In this document: positions 23,872 through 36,534 of the stretch, in pieces
How the letters are laid out: the number at the start of each line of letters is the position of its first letter
Position numbering within the stretch: the stretch's first letter is position 1
NCBI RefSeq assembly: GCF_958979055.1
Contig: NC_084891.1
Span: 25,629,501 to 25,693,500, forward strand
DNA from: Alnus glutinosa
Taxonomy: Eukaryota > Streptophyta > Magnoliopsida > Fagales > Betulaceae
Reading direction: 5' to 3'
DNA length: 64,000 nucleotides
Notes under the pieces: model-generated
What the model was told of the DNA's origin: nothing
What the model saw: only the letters and a program-made list of their open reading frames with translations
Databases searched by the model: none
Position numbers and translations under genes: made by a program

Positions 23872-26800
23872 TCAGTTGATTTCAAGTTTGGTAACCCAGT
23901 AGTCAATTTGACTGGCAACACACTCTGATCCGGTCGAACCATATGAGCTGAATTTCTTAACTGCATTTTCTACTCCAAGAAAATCGTATACATCCTCCTC
24001 AAACACCGGGTTTATGCTCCTTAGCTCATCAAGACGCAGCTCCTGAAGCTGGCAGCCTTTTGACACGCACAAGGCAACAGCCCTTCCAACTATATCATGA
24101 GAAGTTCTGAAAGGCACTCCCTGCAAGGAAAATAACAATAATTTATTAAAAAAAAAAAAAAAAAAACCTTGGAGCTCTTCTAGCTGGTGAAAAAGGTATG
24201 AAAAAGTTTAGCAATATACATGGCTTACCTTTTTCACAAGATAATCAGCAAGTGTAGTGGCATCAAGATGACCAGCAGGTAAAGCCTTTTGTATTCTCTC
24301 CCGATTGAAGGTAATGTTCTGTGCAAACTCTGCTGACACTTCAAGCATCCCCAAAATTGTCTTCACACTGTCAAATGCAGGTTCCTTATCTTCCTGTGTC
24401 AAGGAAAAATGATTTCCACAATCAACCATCATAAGTATTTAAGAGACTAATGGAAAAGAGGGGGAAAAAAAACTCTTGGATGAATTATTAATATACAAGA
24501 CAGCTGCATGGGTTACTCAGAAAGAAGTAGTGTACACCCACAACTGTTGCAGAAAGAGCGAGCATCTACACTATCTTCTGCAAGTTTTAAAAGATTTATA
24601 GATCAACACATAATATGCAGGCATTAGTGAGTGAATCATAGCAACATGCGTGCATGTACACTAGTATGCAGGTAAGCCCACGAAGCGGCTGTCAGATTTG
24701 AATAGCATAAAGGCTGAAATAGACCCAGCTAAACACCCCCGGGGGCGCCTCTCTCTCTCTCTCCCCCTGCCAGGAGCACCATCATCTGCTAGTATAACCA
24801 TGTAATAGGTTTTCCCATCACCAAATGAATGAATCAGAGTGTTCTACCTGCAAATCACGATTGTAAGCAAGAGGAAGCCCTTTGCACAATGTAAGAAGAG
24901 TAACCAAGTCTCCAATGACTCTGGCAGACTTTCCACGAACAAGTTCCATTGGATCTGGATTTTTCTTCTGAGGCATTATACTACTTCCAGTAGAAACAGA
25001 ATCACTTGGTGTGATAAATCCAAACTCCTCTGAAGCCCACAGTACCCATTCTTCACCAAGCCGAGAAAGATGAATGGCCGTGATGGAATTGGCAGAAAGA
25101 AACTCCAAAACGAAATCTCGGTCTGAAACGGCATCTATACTGCTCAAAATATAAAAAGTAACCAGTTGTTTTAGCATACCAGCGATCAAGAAGTAGGTCA
25201 AATAGAACAAATAGGAGCAACAGATGAATGCAAATGGACAACAAACAACCACTGCTACATTGAGCTAAATGATCTTGTGGGGACAGAATCAGATTATACA
25301 GATAAACATAATTAATAGTCTAATGCATCATTCTAAAACAAATTGACTTCTCCATACAGCATATGTTTGCTTTCTCATATGGTGTTTTACCATCAAAATT
25401 AATCCTTAAACCAAGGAAATGATCAGTATAAACTGAAACTTTACATATATGCATCTTCTAGCAATGTATTTACCTCATTGACAAACTTGGGAGATCATAA
25501 CACAATAACAGATGACTATGTGAAAGACAGTTTGCAAGATACTGTTAAAACATCAATTAATGTTGCCTCAGGGCCAAAAGTACTCAGTTTTGACTGCCTA
25601 AGGGATAAATTATCAAGCGCATACCTGTTCCTCATGGGAGCAGTGAATAACAGAGCATCTGAAGTCATGAATCGGTCAATGGGAAGGCCAGTGCCAGCCA
25701 ATGCACATGCACCTAAAGGGCAGAAATTCAGCCTAACTTTGCAATCTAGTAAACGACCAGCATCACGTTCAAGCTACAAGACAACATTTTGGCCATAGTT
25801 AAGTCTCTTGGACTCTAAATGAAAACTACAGCTTAATTAACCTATACGAGGATTTATTTCAAACCTTATGATTATGCTGGTAATAATGTTATGAGCAATT
25901 TATGCATGATTAGAAACAAAGCAAACAACATGGGTTACAAAGGATTTCATAAATAAGAAGTTCATGATTATGGGAAGCACCAGAGTCAATCATGGAGTTT
26001 TAAGTTCAGTGGGGGCCTAAGACTCCATCCTTATAGTTGCTTCTCCAAGGGCCTCTCTTGCCATTTCATAGACTGTATGGCCTGTCACTGAAAGCATTGC
26101 ATTATTACTATGTGTCAAGAATGCATGCGTTTATATTCTTTCTTTCTTTTTTTTAATTATTATTATTATTATTATTATTATTTCCCTAAAAGTTTACATA
26201 ACTATGCTGCTGCAACAATAAGCATCTGTCTCATTATAAACAGGATTTTAAAAAAAAATCCAGACAAACCAGCAGCTGTAAACACAAGTAAAATATAAAC
26301 CAAGGTTTTAAAACCCGGGCCGGACCTGGAGGTCGGACCATTTAAACTGAGAACCAGCCTTCATTCCCATTTGGACATCCTATAACTGTTTGGGTCAATA
26401 ACCAACTGGGGACGCATTTGACCACAGCCCAAGTGTCAACCTGTTTGATGCGTCTGTACTTTCTTTTATTTTTTTATTTTTAATAAACGCGCCCCCAGGT
26501 ACATAAGAAATATACAAGAAAAGCCACCTAACTAGTAGGGACAAAAAGAACAAGAAAATCATGATAACTAACCACCAAAAAAGAAACAAAAGCAACTGTC
26601 TAAATATATAAAGTATTGAAAAATAAAGACTTAATCTCCTCCAAAGTCTTCTCACAGTTCTCAAAACTTCTATAATTCTTTTTCCTCCATAGACACCACA
26701 AAAGGCACGAAGTCGCCATCTTCCAAACAACAACACTCCGAGTTTTGGCAGCAGTCCACCAACAAAATTGGGAATTAGACTAAATTTTGCTCCAAATTCT

Positions 26801-27141
26801 AGAATTCATAGGGTAATTCGCTCCTTAGGGAGACAACTCGTGTATCCTAGCTCCAGACAAGCAAGAGTCACTTAAGGAACACCCCAACATCAATTTATAA
26901 AACGAAAAAACTCGAACCTAAATCTACTGGACTAATCCTTTACTAAGATCACAACCATAAGAGTAAAGTGCGTTTTTTATTTTTTATTTTATTTTTTTAA
27001 ATGTCAATTTCATCCCTTTAATTTTTTGTCTAATAATATACATAAAAAGATAGATATACATAGTGTTTACCACTAGGCTAACATGACTTTTCATGTAAGG
27101 TTTTACACTAATATTTACTTCCATACATATATACATATATA

Positions 27142-27172
<31 letters not shown>

Positions 27173-27301
27173 ATTCTTTCTCATACAAATGCTACCTTTT
27201 GAACTCATACCTTATAATTATTTTACTAACACCCTTATCACTCCTACCAAAACTTTTCTTTAGCAATGCCACCACTTTAATTATATACATGCGTACATAC
27301 A

Positions 27302-27332
<31 letters not shown>

Positions 27333-29022
27333 TTGTATATATAATAAATATTCTTCCACTAAGAAAGGTATCATGAAGACAACTAAATTTGCTTGGTAAA
27401 CTACCCGGGCCTCCCCATGGTTTAGGTAAAAGGGAGGGGAGCAAGAAAACTATTGCGCTAACGCGCAATGGCTTTTGCGCTAGCACGCTTGTACGCTGCT
27501 TGTTCGTTAACGCAACGGCTTTCACGCTAGTGCGCTCAACCGTTGATTATAAATAATGGTCTAACCCTTATTGAACTGCTGTTTGGACCTCTAACCCTTG
27601 AACCCCTCACTTTTTGGGTTTGTTAAACTGTCCAGACTCTAAAACACTGCATAAACCATATCATTTACATCTCTCTAACTTGGCCAAACATAAAATAGAA
27701 GCCTTCTCATACAGTCTTGGATAGTGCATAAATGAATCAATTCAAACCTGCTCAACAAATGCTAAGAGAAGATGCTGCAGTAAAACAGGTTGTGCCCTTT
27801 GCAAATGTGTATAACCGGGAACGATAAGGCCCTCATTCTTCAAAGCCAAAGTCACCAGAGCAATCTGAAGATGTTTGATGCGTGCAACGACCTTATCGAT
27901 GGCATCTCGACACCACAGGCGAAAGTCTGTCAAAACTTGATCATTGCGGCTCCGAGCTGTGTGGAGCTTCTTGGCTGGTTCGCCAATCATATCAGTAAGT
28001 GCTGCTTCAATGTTCATGTGCACATCCTCCCTATCAGTTCTCCAAGCAAATTCACCATTTTCAATCCTCCTCTCAATTTCATCCAGACCTTGAAGAATAC
28101 TATCCCTATCACTGGTACTCATCAATCCCTGCAACAGAACAACATATCACCCAGTGTCAATGAATTGTCTCTTGTATGAACTAAATGAGTATGCGTTATA
28201 AATGGAATTTTTTTGTTTTTGTGAGATTCGAGAACCCTAAAGCGAGCAGTTTGGCTTATATCACCCATTTTCGCCTCTGAATTGTAAAGAAAGATCAACA
28301 CTTAAACGAATTCTAACTGATTCAAGAAAAGAGTAGGATTCTGAACTCGACAAAGTCTGGTACATTATTTGGACGATCAACCAAACAGTGAATAAGCTTT
28401 AGAAAGAAGTTTCGTCTCATGAACCCAGTGCCCCAAACCCCTGTTTGGTTGCCAAGAAATCTGATGAAAGTAAAGCAATGTATCACGTGAAGTTCAATTC
28501 ATCAAAAAGAAATAAATAAAAACCTCGGCTAAGACTCAGCCAAGTGTCCGTACAAAATGTAATCACCTCGCTCAATTCAAAATTTCTCCACATTTTCCCA
28601 GCAACCAAATGAAAGCACTCCAAATCAAGTTGACCGTTTACTCTAAATCTTATCAGGAACAAAACAGACCAAAACGAACGCAAAGCGAGAGAAAAGACCT
28701 GTTTGGCGAGCATGGAAGCGTGGGCCCTACTCCCCATAATGTCGTGCTTGTAGAGCACCTTGTCGTAGGAGATCGACTCGGTGAACCGCTCCACCGCGTC
28801 GGTCACGCTTTCCTCGAACCGACCGCCCCAGAGCTTGACCTCCTTGCTCTTCTCCGCCACTCGATCGCCCTGAGATGCGCTCATGGTTTCCGAGGCGCAG
28901 CAGACCTTAAGCGCTCGATCAAAAGCGAGTGAGGGTAGCCGATGTTTAGGGCTCGCGTGGTTGGAGAGTCGGGATGGGCGCGAGAATAATGAGGCGGTCG
29001 TACAAATAGCCAGCAATTCCAT
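23872..29022 (-). CDS. ASL: Argininosuccinate lyase, chloroplastic
   Basis: Splits argininosuccinate into arginine and fumarate, the last step of arginine synthesis, in the plastid stroma. Six exons give 519 aa, close to other plant ASLs: 29022-28699, 28128-27748, 25773-25625, 25139-24848, 24393-24229, 24120-23872. The first 50 or so residues are rich in Ser/Arg/Ala with few acidic residues, as expected of a transit peptide. The mature part starts near [19 protein letters not shown]. Superfamily signatures are HTARSRNDQ, the YTHLQRAQP segment and the fumarate-lyase signature [12 protein letters not shown], which carries the catalytic serine loop. The ATG at 29022 is the first in frame and gives the full transit peptide. 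No frame break is seen. Intron 2 (about 2 kb) carries a LINE fragment and microsatellites. It appears single-copy here and is not functionally tied to its neighbours. Confidence 0.95.
26465..26760 (-). mobile_element. 5'-truncated LINE (L1-type) 3' end
   Basis: In one minus-strand frame near 26715-26605 the translation [19 protein letters not shown] is followed by [14 protein letters not shown]. This matches the end of plant L1-type ORF2 proteins. A stretch resembling their 3' untranslated region (TGTATATTTC...GTACCTGGGGGCGCG) and an A/T-rich tail with AATAAA-like bases follow. It lies in intron 2 of the lyase gene. Confidence 0.65.
27120..27340. repeat. Microsatellite cluster (ATAC)n and (GT)n
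   Basis: Contains CATATATACATATATACAC, a (GT)n run at about 27146-27172 and an ACAT/ATAC tetranucleotide run at about 27290-27330. All are in intron 2 of the lyase gene, and frames across them are artefacts. Confidence 0.85.
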
Positions 29023-29268
29023 TTGTCCGAGAGCAGTGAGGTTTTTGGTTGGTGGTTTTGGGTTCAGTTGGCGAAGTGGTCAGGGTTTTGAACTTTTGAG
29101 GTTCAGTGGTTTTGTTGAAGTGGGGAGGGAATATTATATCAGAGAGCGGGTTTTGAGGTTCAGTGGGTCCAACCATTGTCGAATTGGGTTCAGGCCTATT
29201 TCTATTGGTCCTATGTCTGCTTTTTGCATTTCGGACAAGACAACATGGACGGGACGACACAAAAGGCC

Positions 29269-29299
<31 letters not shown>

Positions 29300-31606
29300 C
29301 TTTTTGCATATACAAGGCCGTTTGTTTGAATTGTAATATATTGCGTTATGTAATTTGTGAGAATAAGTCCCAAAAAAAAAATATTATATAATTAAAATTA
29401 AAATTAAAAAAAAGTAAGAGTTTTTTTTTTCTCTCAAAATTTGAAGAAAATTTTGAATAACGAACGCTAATGCTCTTATACATAATTTTTTTAAAAAAAA
29501 ATAAAAAAAGATTGATGGTTTCCTTCTCTAACTCTCTTGCTAAATTTCATGTATGTTTATGAAAATAGACCCTAAAATTAATTTTAAAAATTCTAGTTAT
29601 GTCTTTTGATTTGGCTTTCTTCCTATTAGGATTGTATAGGTAAAGCAGATATTAACTACTAACCGCATACCTATTTTGGTGAGTAGTTGGCAAAAACTGT
29701 TATTCGTCTAAGATAGTGCGGTTAACGGTTTTAGAGTAGGTGGTTCCCTTATATATATTATAATAATAATAATAATAATAATATACTAAAACGACGTCGT
29801 TTTGTTATGTTATATGATTTCGTATATAAAAGAATTCTCATGTTACTATACAAATTTATTAATTAATTTTTTTCATCTAAAACACCAACTTTTTTTTAAT
29901 TAAAAAAAAAAACACTAAAAAACTCTAAATAGTCACAAAACTATCTAAAATATGTCATAAAAAAAAATAAAAAAAATAAAAAAAAAAAAAAAAAAAAAAA
30001 AGAAAAAAAGAAGAAGAAGAAAGAAGAGTTTAAGAAAGGCCCAATACATCAAAATAGACTCATACCATACATGCGGTTAGGCGGTACAATTTGGACTTCA
30101 ATAACTATTAACTACAGTTATTGTAAAATAGTTAACTGCTTAAAACAATACAGTTATAATTACGAAAATCTACCTCTAGCTAAAGCGTTGCAGTAAACGT
30201 GGTCCATAGACAATTATTGCCAATTTTAATCGTTTGTACACCCATAATAAAACAAACAAAAAATCTCCTATGATTTTAACATACGGTCAAAATTAAGTCT
30301 CCTGAAATTAAAAAAAAAGCCGCATTATCTTAAAGGCTTTTTGCCGGTCACCCTTTTAAGAATTTGGAGGGTTCCAATAGTTTGTTTTAAACGGCTATGC
30401 ACCACAATTTATGCACCACCAATATATGCAGATCCACGTATGCAAAGTTGATGTAAAGCGAAAAAGAAAAGAAAAAATGCTATGGCCTTTGTCGACACAA
30501 TCATGTGGGCAGCGACGTGGGATGTGTGGCACACTGCTATTGGGTGGTGGAGGGAGCATAAATCGTCACTCACTCGTCAATGATTGAAGAAAGAAGGCGC
30601 AAAAAGATGGATGAGAATTATTGATAGAGATACTGAATTTTTGATGGACGAGAAATGATGGAGATAAAAGAATTTTTTTAACGAGAGATTGATATTAAGG
30701 TGACGTGGAGGTTATTTATTGATATTTGTAATAATTATTTTTATTATTTTTAATGAATAAGTTTCACATCATTTCAGTATCTATTTATTAGTAAAAGATA
30801 TAATATTTTTAACGTTTTTCAATATGGATGACTATCCTCTTAAATTATTTGTTTGAATTTGAAAAAATTTAGACGGGTGACTGTAAGAGATTACTTATAG
30901 GACCCATTTAACCAGATAAGTATTTGAACAACCCAAATTTTATTTGGTCAGGTAAATTTCATAAATAGTCACAATTATCTATTCGAATTCTCTTAAATTT
31001 GGATAAATAATTTTAAAACATCATAATCCATAAAAGACACGTAATATCACAAGTGGATGGTTTCTAAGCTGGAGCTTTTATAGCCCCAACCGGCCGAACA
31101 TGTTTTTTGTCCTCACCTTCATCCAACTCGGATCAGTTGGATGGGGATGCCACACACAAATGAAGATCATCCCCAACTATTTTGTGGGTCGGGTAGAAGC
31201 GTGGGATTGGCTACCGGATCGCAACTCTATTTTCATTGCATGGTTGACTATGTTAATGCCTATTTTACCTGCATATTTCCAGGAAAGGCCAAAGAGAATC
31301 ATTAAATATGAGATTATGTTACAAAAGTTGAATTCTACGACGTCTAGATAATGTTAACGTGACTCACAAGCAAGTGTTTAATAAAATTTTTGAACTTATT
31401 TTTGCTAGAGCTTATCTTAGAGTAGTAGTTTAATTAAATAAAAATAGTTACGGGTATCATTTTAAGTTAATAGTTTTTTAGTTATTTGTAGCACTATAAT
31501 ACAATAAATGTATAAAAAATGTAAATGTGTTATTTCTTAAACATAATATATGGTCATTCTCCCTCTCTACTTGTCTTCTTGTCGTACCGTACTAGATAGG
31601 CATTTG

Positions 31607-31758
31607 GATCATCTCTAGTTCAAATGAACCGGGACCGGAGAGAAGCCAGTTAGTTGAAATGGAGGGGCAAACTTGTCCAGAAAAAATATGAAATTACAAG
31701 TTTACTCTTTTACCTAAACTAGCTGGCTCCTCTTGGTTCTTTTGAGCTGGAGAGGATT
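31607..31758. mobile_element. Short inverted-repeat element (MITE-like)
   Basis: The left arm ATCTCTAGTTCAAATGAACC continues to AGAAGCCAGTTAGTT. The right arm, reverse-complemented, reads CCTCTCCAGCTCAAAAGAAC and continues to GAGCCAGCTAGTTT. About 45 bp of imperfect inverted repeat fills most of the 150-bp unit, so the transcript would fold into a hairpin. Confidence 0.5.
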
Positions 31759-32371
31759 CTTGTCCGCTAGAGAAAATGGCACACATAAAATAACAAATTT
31801 CGGTGTTTAACTAATTACAACGTGTTTTTGTCATTGACTATTGACTAGTAACCAAATTGAGTTGTACATGATTAGATTACCAAACCACCAAATAATTTAA
31901 AAATAATTATCTTTGGTCTCTTTAAAAAATTATTGTTCTAGATCATGAATCTCATAATTTATATATAACCACAAGGGAGTAGGACTCTCTTCATTTTCAT
32001 TTGTTAAAAATAGAGATGATTAGTTTTATAGTTAATTTTTTGTTTTGTTGTATCTAATTGTAATTGTGTGTATAATATCATGGCATTTACAATTTTAAGG
32101 GCACGCCAACATATTTACAATGTGTCAATATATATATATATATATCATTAGGTCTTTGAAATGTGTTTGAACCATAAAATAAATAATCTATATTCAAAAT
32201 TTGAATCCTAAACATAAGATGCCTAGATTGAAATTCCTTACAATTGAGGATTTCAACAATTCCCCCTACCCTTTCTAATCGAGTAGAGGGTTGTGAGAAG
32301 CCTCCATTCAAATAGAGAGTCCTATAGAGAATATTTCACAATTCCTTAAAATCTCCTAAACTTCGAGCATG

Positions 32372-32517
32372 CATGGTACCATAGGGATCTAAATCAACCC
32401 CTCACATGAGGGTGGGCCCCAGTATGTGGGTCTCACCCTCATGTAAGGGATTGTTGTACAGTTGTTGTATTGGTGTTGTAAATCTAACATTTTCCATGGT
32501 ACCATAGGGATCTAAAT
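32372..32517. repeat. 23-bp direct repeat around a 100-bp segment
   Basis: The 23 bases starting CATGGTACCATAGGG and ending TCTAAAT occur exactly at 32372-32394 and 32495-32517. The 100 bp between includes CCCTCACATGAGGGTGG and, in inverted form, CTCACCCTCATGTAAGGG. It may be an insertion with a long duplication or a local tandem duplication. Confidence 0.7.
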
Positions 32518-33485
32518 TCAACATGACAAAATATATTCAAACCTTGAACAATTCACATATTTCTCATGTTATAATATGAGAATTGTCACGTGTATTTTTC
32601 AATTGCTTACTCTTTCATGTGATAATAAAAATAGATAACTTCACAACATGGTATCGAACTATCGATCGTTTTAAGAAAATGGTATTGAATTATCAAACAT
32701 TTCAAATTGAGGTAAAAAGTTTCCAAACCTCTCACTCACAGGTACTCCGTTATGATTTGTTATTAAATCTTGTCGAAATTTTCAAAATACTCATTTTTTT
32801 AGGAAAAAAAAATGCTAAGATTTAAGTGTTGGTCATAATTTAATAGAATTTGCAAAAACACCTATACCTGAATCTTTGAAAAAAAATTATATATATATAT
32901 ATTAAATAAATATAAGGTTATTTTTGGAATTTTAGCAGGATTTAACAGCAAATCATAACAGAGTATCATTAAGTGAGACGTTTGGAAACTTCTTACTTCA
33001 GTTTGAAACGTTTGATAGTTCAGTACTCTTTCCTTAAAATGGCCGATAGCTCGATACTCTTATGTAATGATAAAAAATTATTATTAATATATAATATACA
33101 AATGAATTCGTACAAAATATTATGATAATTTCATGGCGGCTGTTGAGTAATTAATTGCGAGGGGGTCAATTAGGGCTGCCAAATAAGAAGCCTAGAACCA
33201 CCGCAGAAGCAAGTGGGTAATTGCTTAAAGTTACTTGAACAAACCAAACACGCCAAATGACCAAAATTTATCTCACTTCGGAGTTGCCAGTTGCCACCAC
33301 CGGGCCCCAGCACATCAACTCTGACCTGGCATTTCCCATGCCACACGACCGCCTATGATCGTCTGCACCCAAATCCATATGTTCCTTCTCATCTTCCAAT
33401 CAAAAACCCTTCATTCTCCACGTGTATGCTCTCTGTGCCTCCCGTTGCCTGCACCGGGACTAACCCCACCCACTTCGAACTTTTA

Positions 33486-34794
33486 ATCCTTATATAATTC
33501 TATCCGTCAAACTATTGGAGGAGGTTAGAGCAAGGCGACACACGTTATATAAGATTATACAACCCCCTACTCTCTGAAAAGAAAAAAACTGATTCTTCCG
33601 AGTGAAGGGAGATAATTGCTTGAGGCTCCATTTGCGTAATGTGAATCCGGCCTCAACTCTCAAGGTATATATGGATTAATATTATTTATTTCTGTAGTTT
33701 CCTTTCTTTCTTTTTTTTTTTTAGTTTTTTTTTTTTTGGTACATTGAATCTTCGTCAAATATTCGAAGTCTGAACAGCAAGGAAAGAATTTAAGCTTTTT
33801 CTCTATTTGTTTGTTGCGATACCTGGATTTCTACGACCAGAAGGTAGTTTCCGATATTGTTCTTGTTCGTAGGTCTCGTAGAAACGAAGATATATATAAA
33901 TTCTGGAACTTTTTTTGTTTGTTTGTTTGTTTGTAATTGCGATGCTTTATTGATTAGAAAGTCCGAAACGAAGACATGGGTTTGATTGTTTTGATGATTC
34001 TGGTAGTGGGAAAGTTTTTTTTTTTTTTTTTGGTTTTAATTTTGTAAAATTTGGCGTTGAGAACGAGTCCCATAATTCAGGTGGGCTTTGAGATTTATTT
34101 TTCTTGTTTGTTTGTCCGAACTTTTCTCTTTTATTGCATTTTTGAGAGAGCTAAATTTGGTAAAATACGTGTTTTCTTCTTTAGGAAAGGTGGGTTTTGG
34201 ACGAGCTAGAGTTTCTGGGTTTGATTAGGACTCTTTGTGCGTGTCTCTATTCATTGTATGTCACAGTGCATGGTGTGTGATTCTGTGTTATAATTCTGTT
34301 ATACTCTGTTTCCCTATGTTTGGTTGCCGATAAAATATGAAGGAAAGAGGAGAAACTGAATGATTAAACTTATGTACATTTTTGGTTGTCAATTAATCAG
34401 AAAGACAATCAAAGAAGAATATTATTTACGTTATAAATATTTTCTCGCTCTTTTCCGCCTCTGATTTCTCAACGACCAAACTTATCCATATTTCTTTAAA
34501 AGTTATAGCTTATGCTGCGTATGATTCACGAGAGTGAGTAGTTTCTCTTTTACAGTTATTTCCGATCATTAGCTCTTGAATTGAACTTGAATATATAACT
34601 TCTTTTAGTTATTCATGAATGCTCATTGATTAAATTGTTTTCAATGAAGTTTCTGCATCAAGGCGAAAACTACTCATCATATTGCCCGTTTGGACTTCCA
34701 AGTACCAGAACTTGAAGATAAAGCAGTTGCATTTTTTATTTTGCGGCAAATAGTTGGTCCCAATTGCTTTGGAATTTTTTTTTTGGGTGAATTC
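33486..34794 (+). promoter_or_regulatory. Promoter and leader of the small acidic-protein gene
   Basis: TATA-like boxes occur at about 33490 (CTTATATAATTC) and 33545 (GTTATATAAG). A probable leader exon ends at CTCTCAAG before GTATATATGG near 33665. A leader intron could end near 34751 (GCGGCAAATAG). No in-frame ATG precedes 34795. Confidence 0.4.
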
Positions 34795-36534
34795 ATGGCT
34801 GTGGCTTTTACCAATCTCACATGGTGGTTGTGGAGTGGTGGGAAGCATCAGGAGCCTAGAATCTCCAATGGGCCTTCTCTGAATTCTTCATCTGATTCGA
34901 GTATATGGGAATCTGATGCTCTGAAATTTCCATTGGTTAAAGGAGCCAACATGGTCTCCTCATCAAGAAGGGTGAAGCGCAAATGGCATAGTCGGGAAGA
35001 GCGGAAAGTTGATAGGGAATATGATGTTGTTCTTGTCCCATCTGATGGGGGATGTGTTTCAGGTTCAGAGTCCGATGATTCAGATTGGTCAATTGGATGG
35101 TTGGAGCCTCATGGACCTGGGTTCCAGAGTGATGATGACACTGATGACAGTTTTGCTGTGCTAGTTCCATGCTATGGGCGTGGCTATGATGATCTGGTGG
35201 AGGATTCAAAGAAAAATATCTTCAGCACTGTTGGGAACATCCCGGATAGTTATTTGGATGGTAAGAGCTTCTTCTTCTTGTATTTCCTGTTTAATTGCTT
35301 ACAGGAGTTCTAGTCCTGGGATCAATATGGTTTTCCTTTATGTTTTTGGTATTTGAAAAGTAATTGGTTAAGTTGCCTTTTGGTTGTTGGATGTGTTACA
35401 TTAGGGGCTAGTGCTTTCATGTTGAATTAAAATCATAAGTATTATGCTATCAATCTGACAATCCGGTAGAGTTGTCCCATGCTTGAGTCATTGGTTATAT
35501 TGTGAATAATTTAGGATCATATCGGAAAAGGGTAAAGTTCCATGTACAGAAATTATTTAACTGTCAAATGCAGCGGAATCTTAACTTGGTTTTGAAATTT
35601 GTGTTGGTAATTTATTTGATGTTCAAGGTCAATAAAAATCTTACATTTTCCAGGTCTTAAGAAATAAAAATGGAGAAGTTCATGTAAGAAGCAACAGCAT
35701 GCAAAGAAGTTCTGTCATTGCCCTGATGCGCTAACCTTAAGTAAGCTAAAATATGTTGAAACCTGTACTTGACGAAATGTGTGTGGACTGTAGTCCATAG
35801 AATGATTGCATGTCATTAAGTTATGATATTGGGTATGTGAATTCCATGAAACACTTGCCCATGAGCTCTTGCTCAAATGATACTTCCTCTCCCGTAAGAA
35901 CACGGTTGAGGTAAGGTTTTTGATTCAAAACCCACTGCATACCTATGTAACTCATCAATTGAAAAAAGAAAAATTTGGGAAACACTCATTCAAAGAAGCT
36001 GCTGTTTTTGAAATTGTATGATTCTGAATTGTTTGAATTGTTCATTGAGCTAAGAAAATGACCAAGTTTGTGCGGGAAAACATCTATAGTACATCTTATC
36101 TTGTTGAGTTTTAAGATTGCAATTTTTCCTGCCTGTTTATTTGTTTGTACGTGAGATGGAAAGGGGTTAATTGTTTTGCTGTGATGTACATTTATATGCA
36201 AAAAGAGGAGTACTTTAAGGCAGTTGTGAGAGTTATCACTTTTAGCATTAAGATGCTTGTCATATAAACATACAGGGGATGAAGTTGTCAAACTAATTTG
36301 ACTGGTATCTGCTGATATATTAACTGTAATTGTAAAGTCTGCTGGTACATGATATAGCTGCCATTTTGAAGCGTGGAAGTGAAATTTTCATGCTTCCTAA
36401 TAATTTTTATATTCGCTTGTGAGCATTCACTGCAAATATTTTCATGTATACTTAGTTCTTCTCTGTTTTTTCTTCAATGTGCAGAGAGCAAGAATTCTAT
36501 GGAACAGTGGCTTTCTTCTCTTCAAAGTAGCTGA
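34795..36534 (+). CDS. Small acidic plant protein of unknown function
   Basis: Two exons, 34795-35260 and 36485-36534, encode 171 aa. The donor after TTGGATG and the acceptor TGTGCAG keep the frame and end the protein in MEQWLSSLQSS. The N terminus is short and tryptophan-rich (NLTWWLWSGGK). A basic patch (RRVKRKWHSREERK, about residues 61-74) could be a nuclear localisation signal. It is followed by an acidic, serine-rich half containing SESDDSDWSIGWLEPHGPGF and SDDDTDDSFAVLVPCYGRG. No membrane segment or enzyme motif is seen. I do not recognise the family. The ordered basic-then-acidic layout suggests a nuclear adaptor, which is inference. The upstream frame is open to 34690 but has no ATG, so I take 34795 as the start. 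Confidence 0.75.
35862..35975 (+). mobile_element. tRNA-derived SINE fragment
   Basis: GAGCTCTTGCTCAAATGATA resembles a plant SINE box A region and TTTTGATTCAAAACCC its box B. An A-rich tail (GAAAAAAGAAAAA) follows near 35960. It is in the intron of the small acidic-protein gene. Confidence 0.5.

Larger units (their letters stand above)
29023..33480. other. Gene-free intergenic region
   Basis: The first 300 bp should include the argininosuccinate lyase promoter and leader. The rest is AT-rich with long A/T homopolymers (29268-29299, 29959-30002). A perfect palindrome AAAACGACGTCGTTTT lies near 29788-29803. A hairpin-forming element (31607-31758) and a 23-bp direct repeat (32372 and 32495) are listed separately. 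I see no credible coding region on either strand. Confidence 0.6.

Noticed and set aside
27790-28179. 129-codon plus-strand frame opposite argininosuccinate lyase exon 2
   Set aside because: Shadow of a strongly conserved coding exon.
28883-29329. 148-codon plus-strand frame over the lyase transit peptide and promoter
   Set aside because: No conserved motif; it overlaps the real minus-strand exon 1 antisense and ends in a poly-T tract.
34937-35209. Antisense 90-codon frame over the small acidic-protein gene
   Set aside because: His/Gln-rich mirror of the acidic coding strand; the plus-strand gene explains it.
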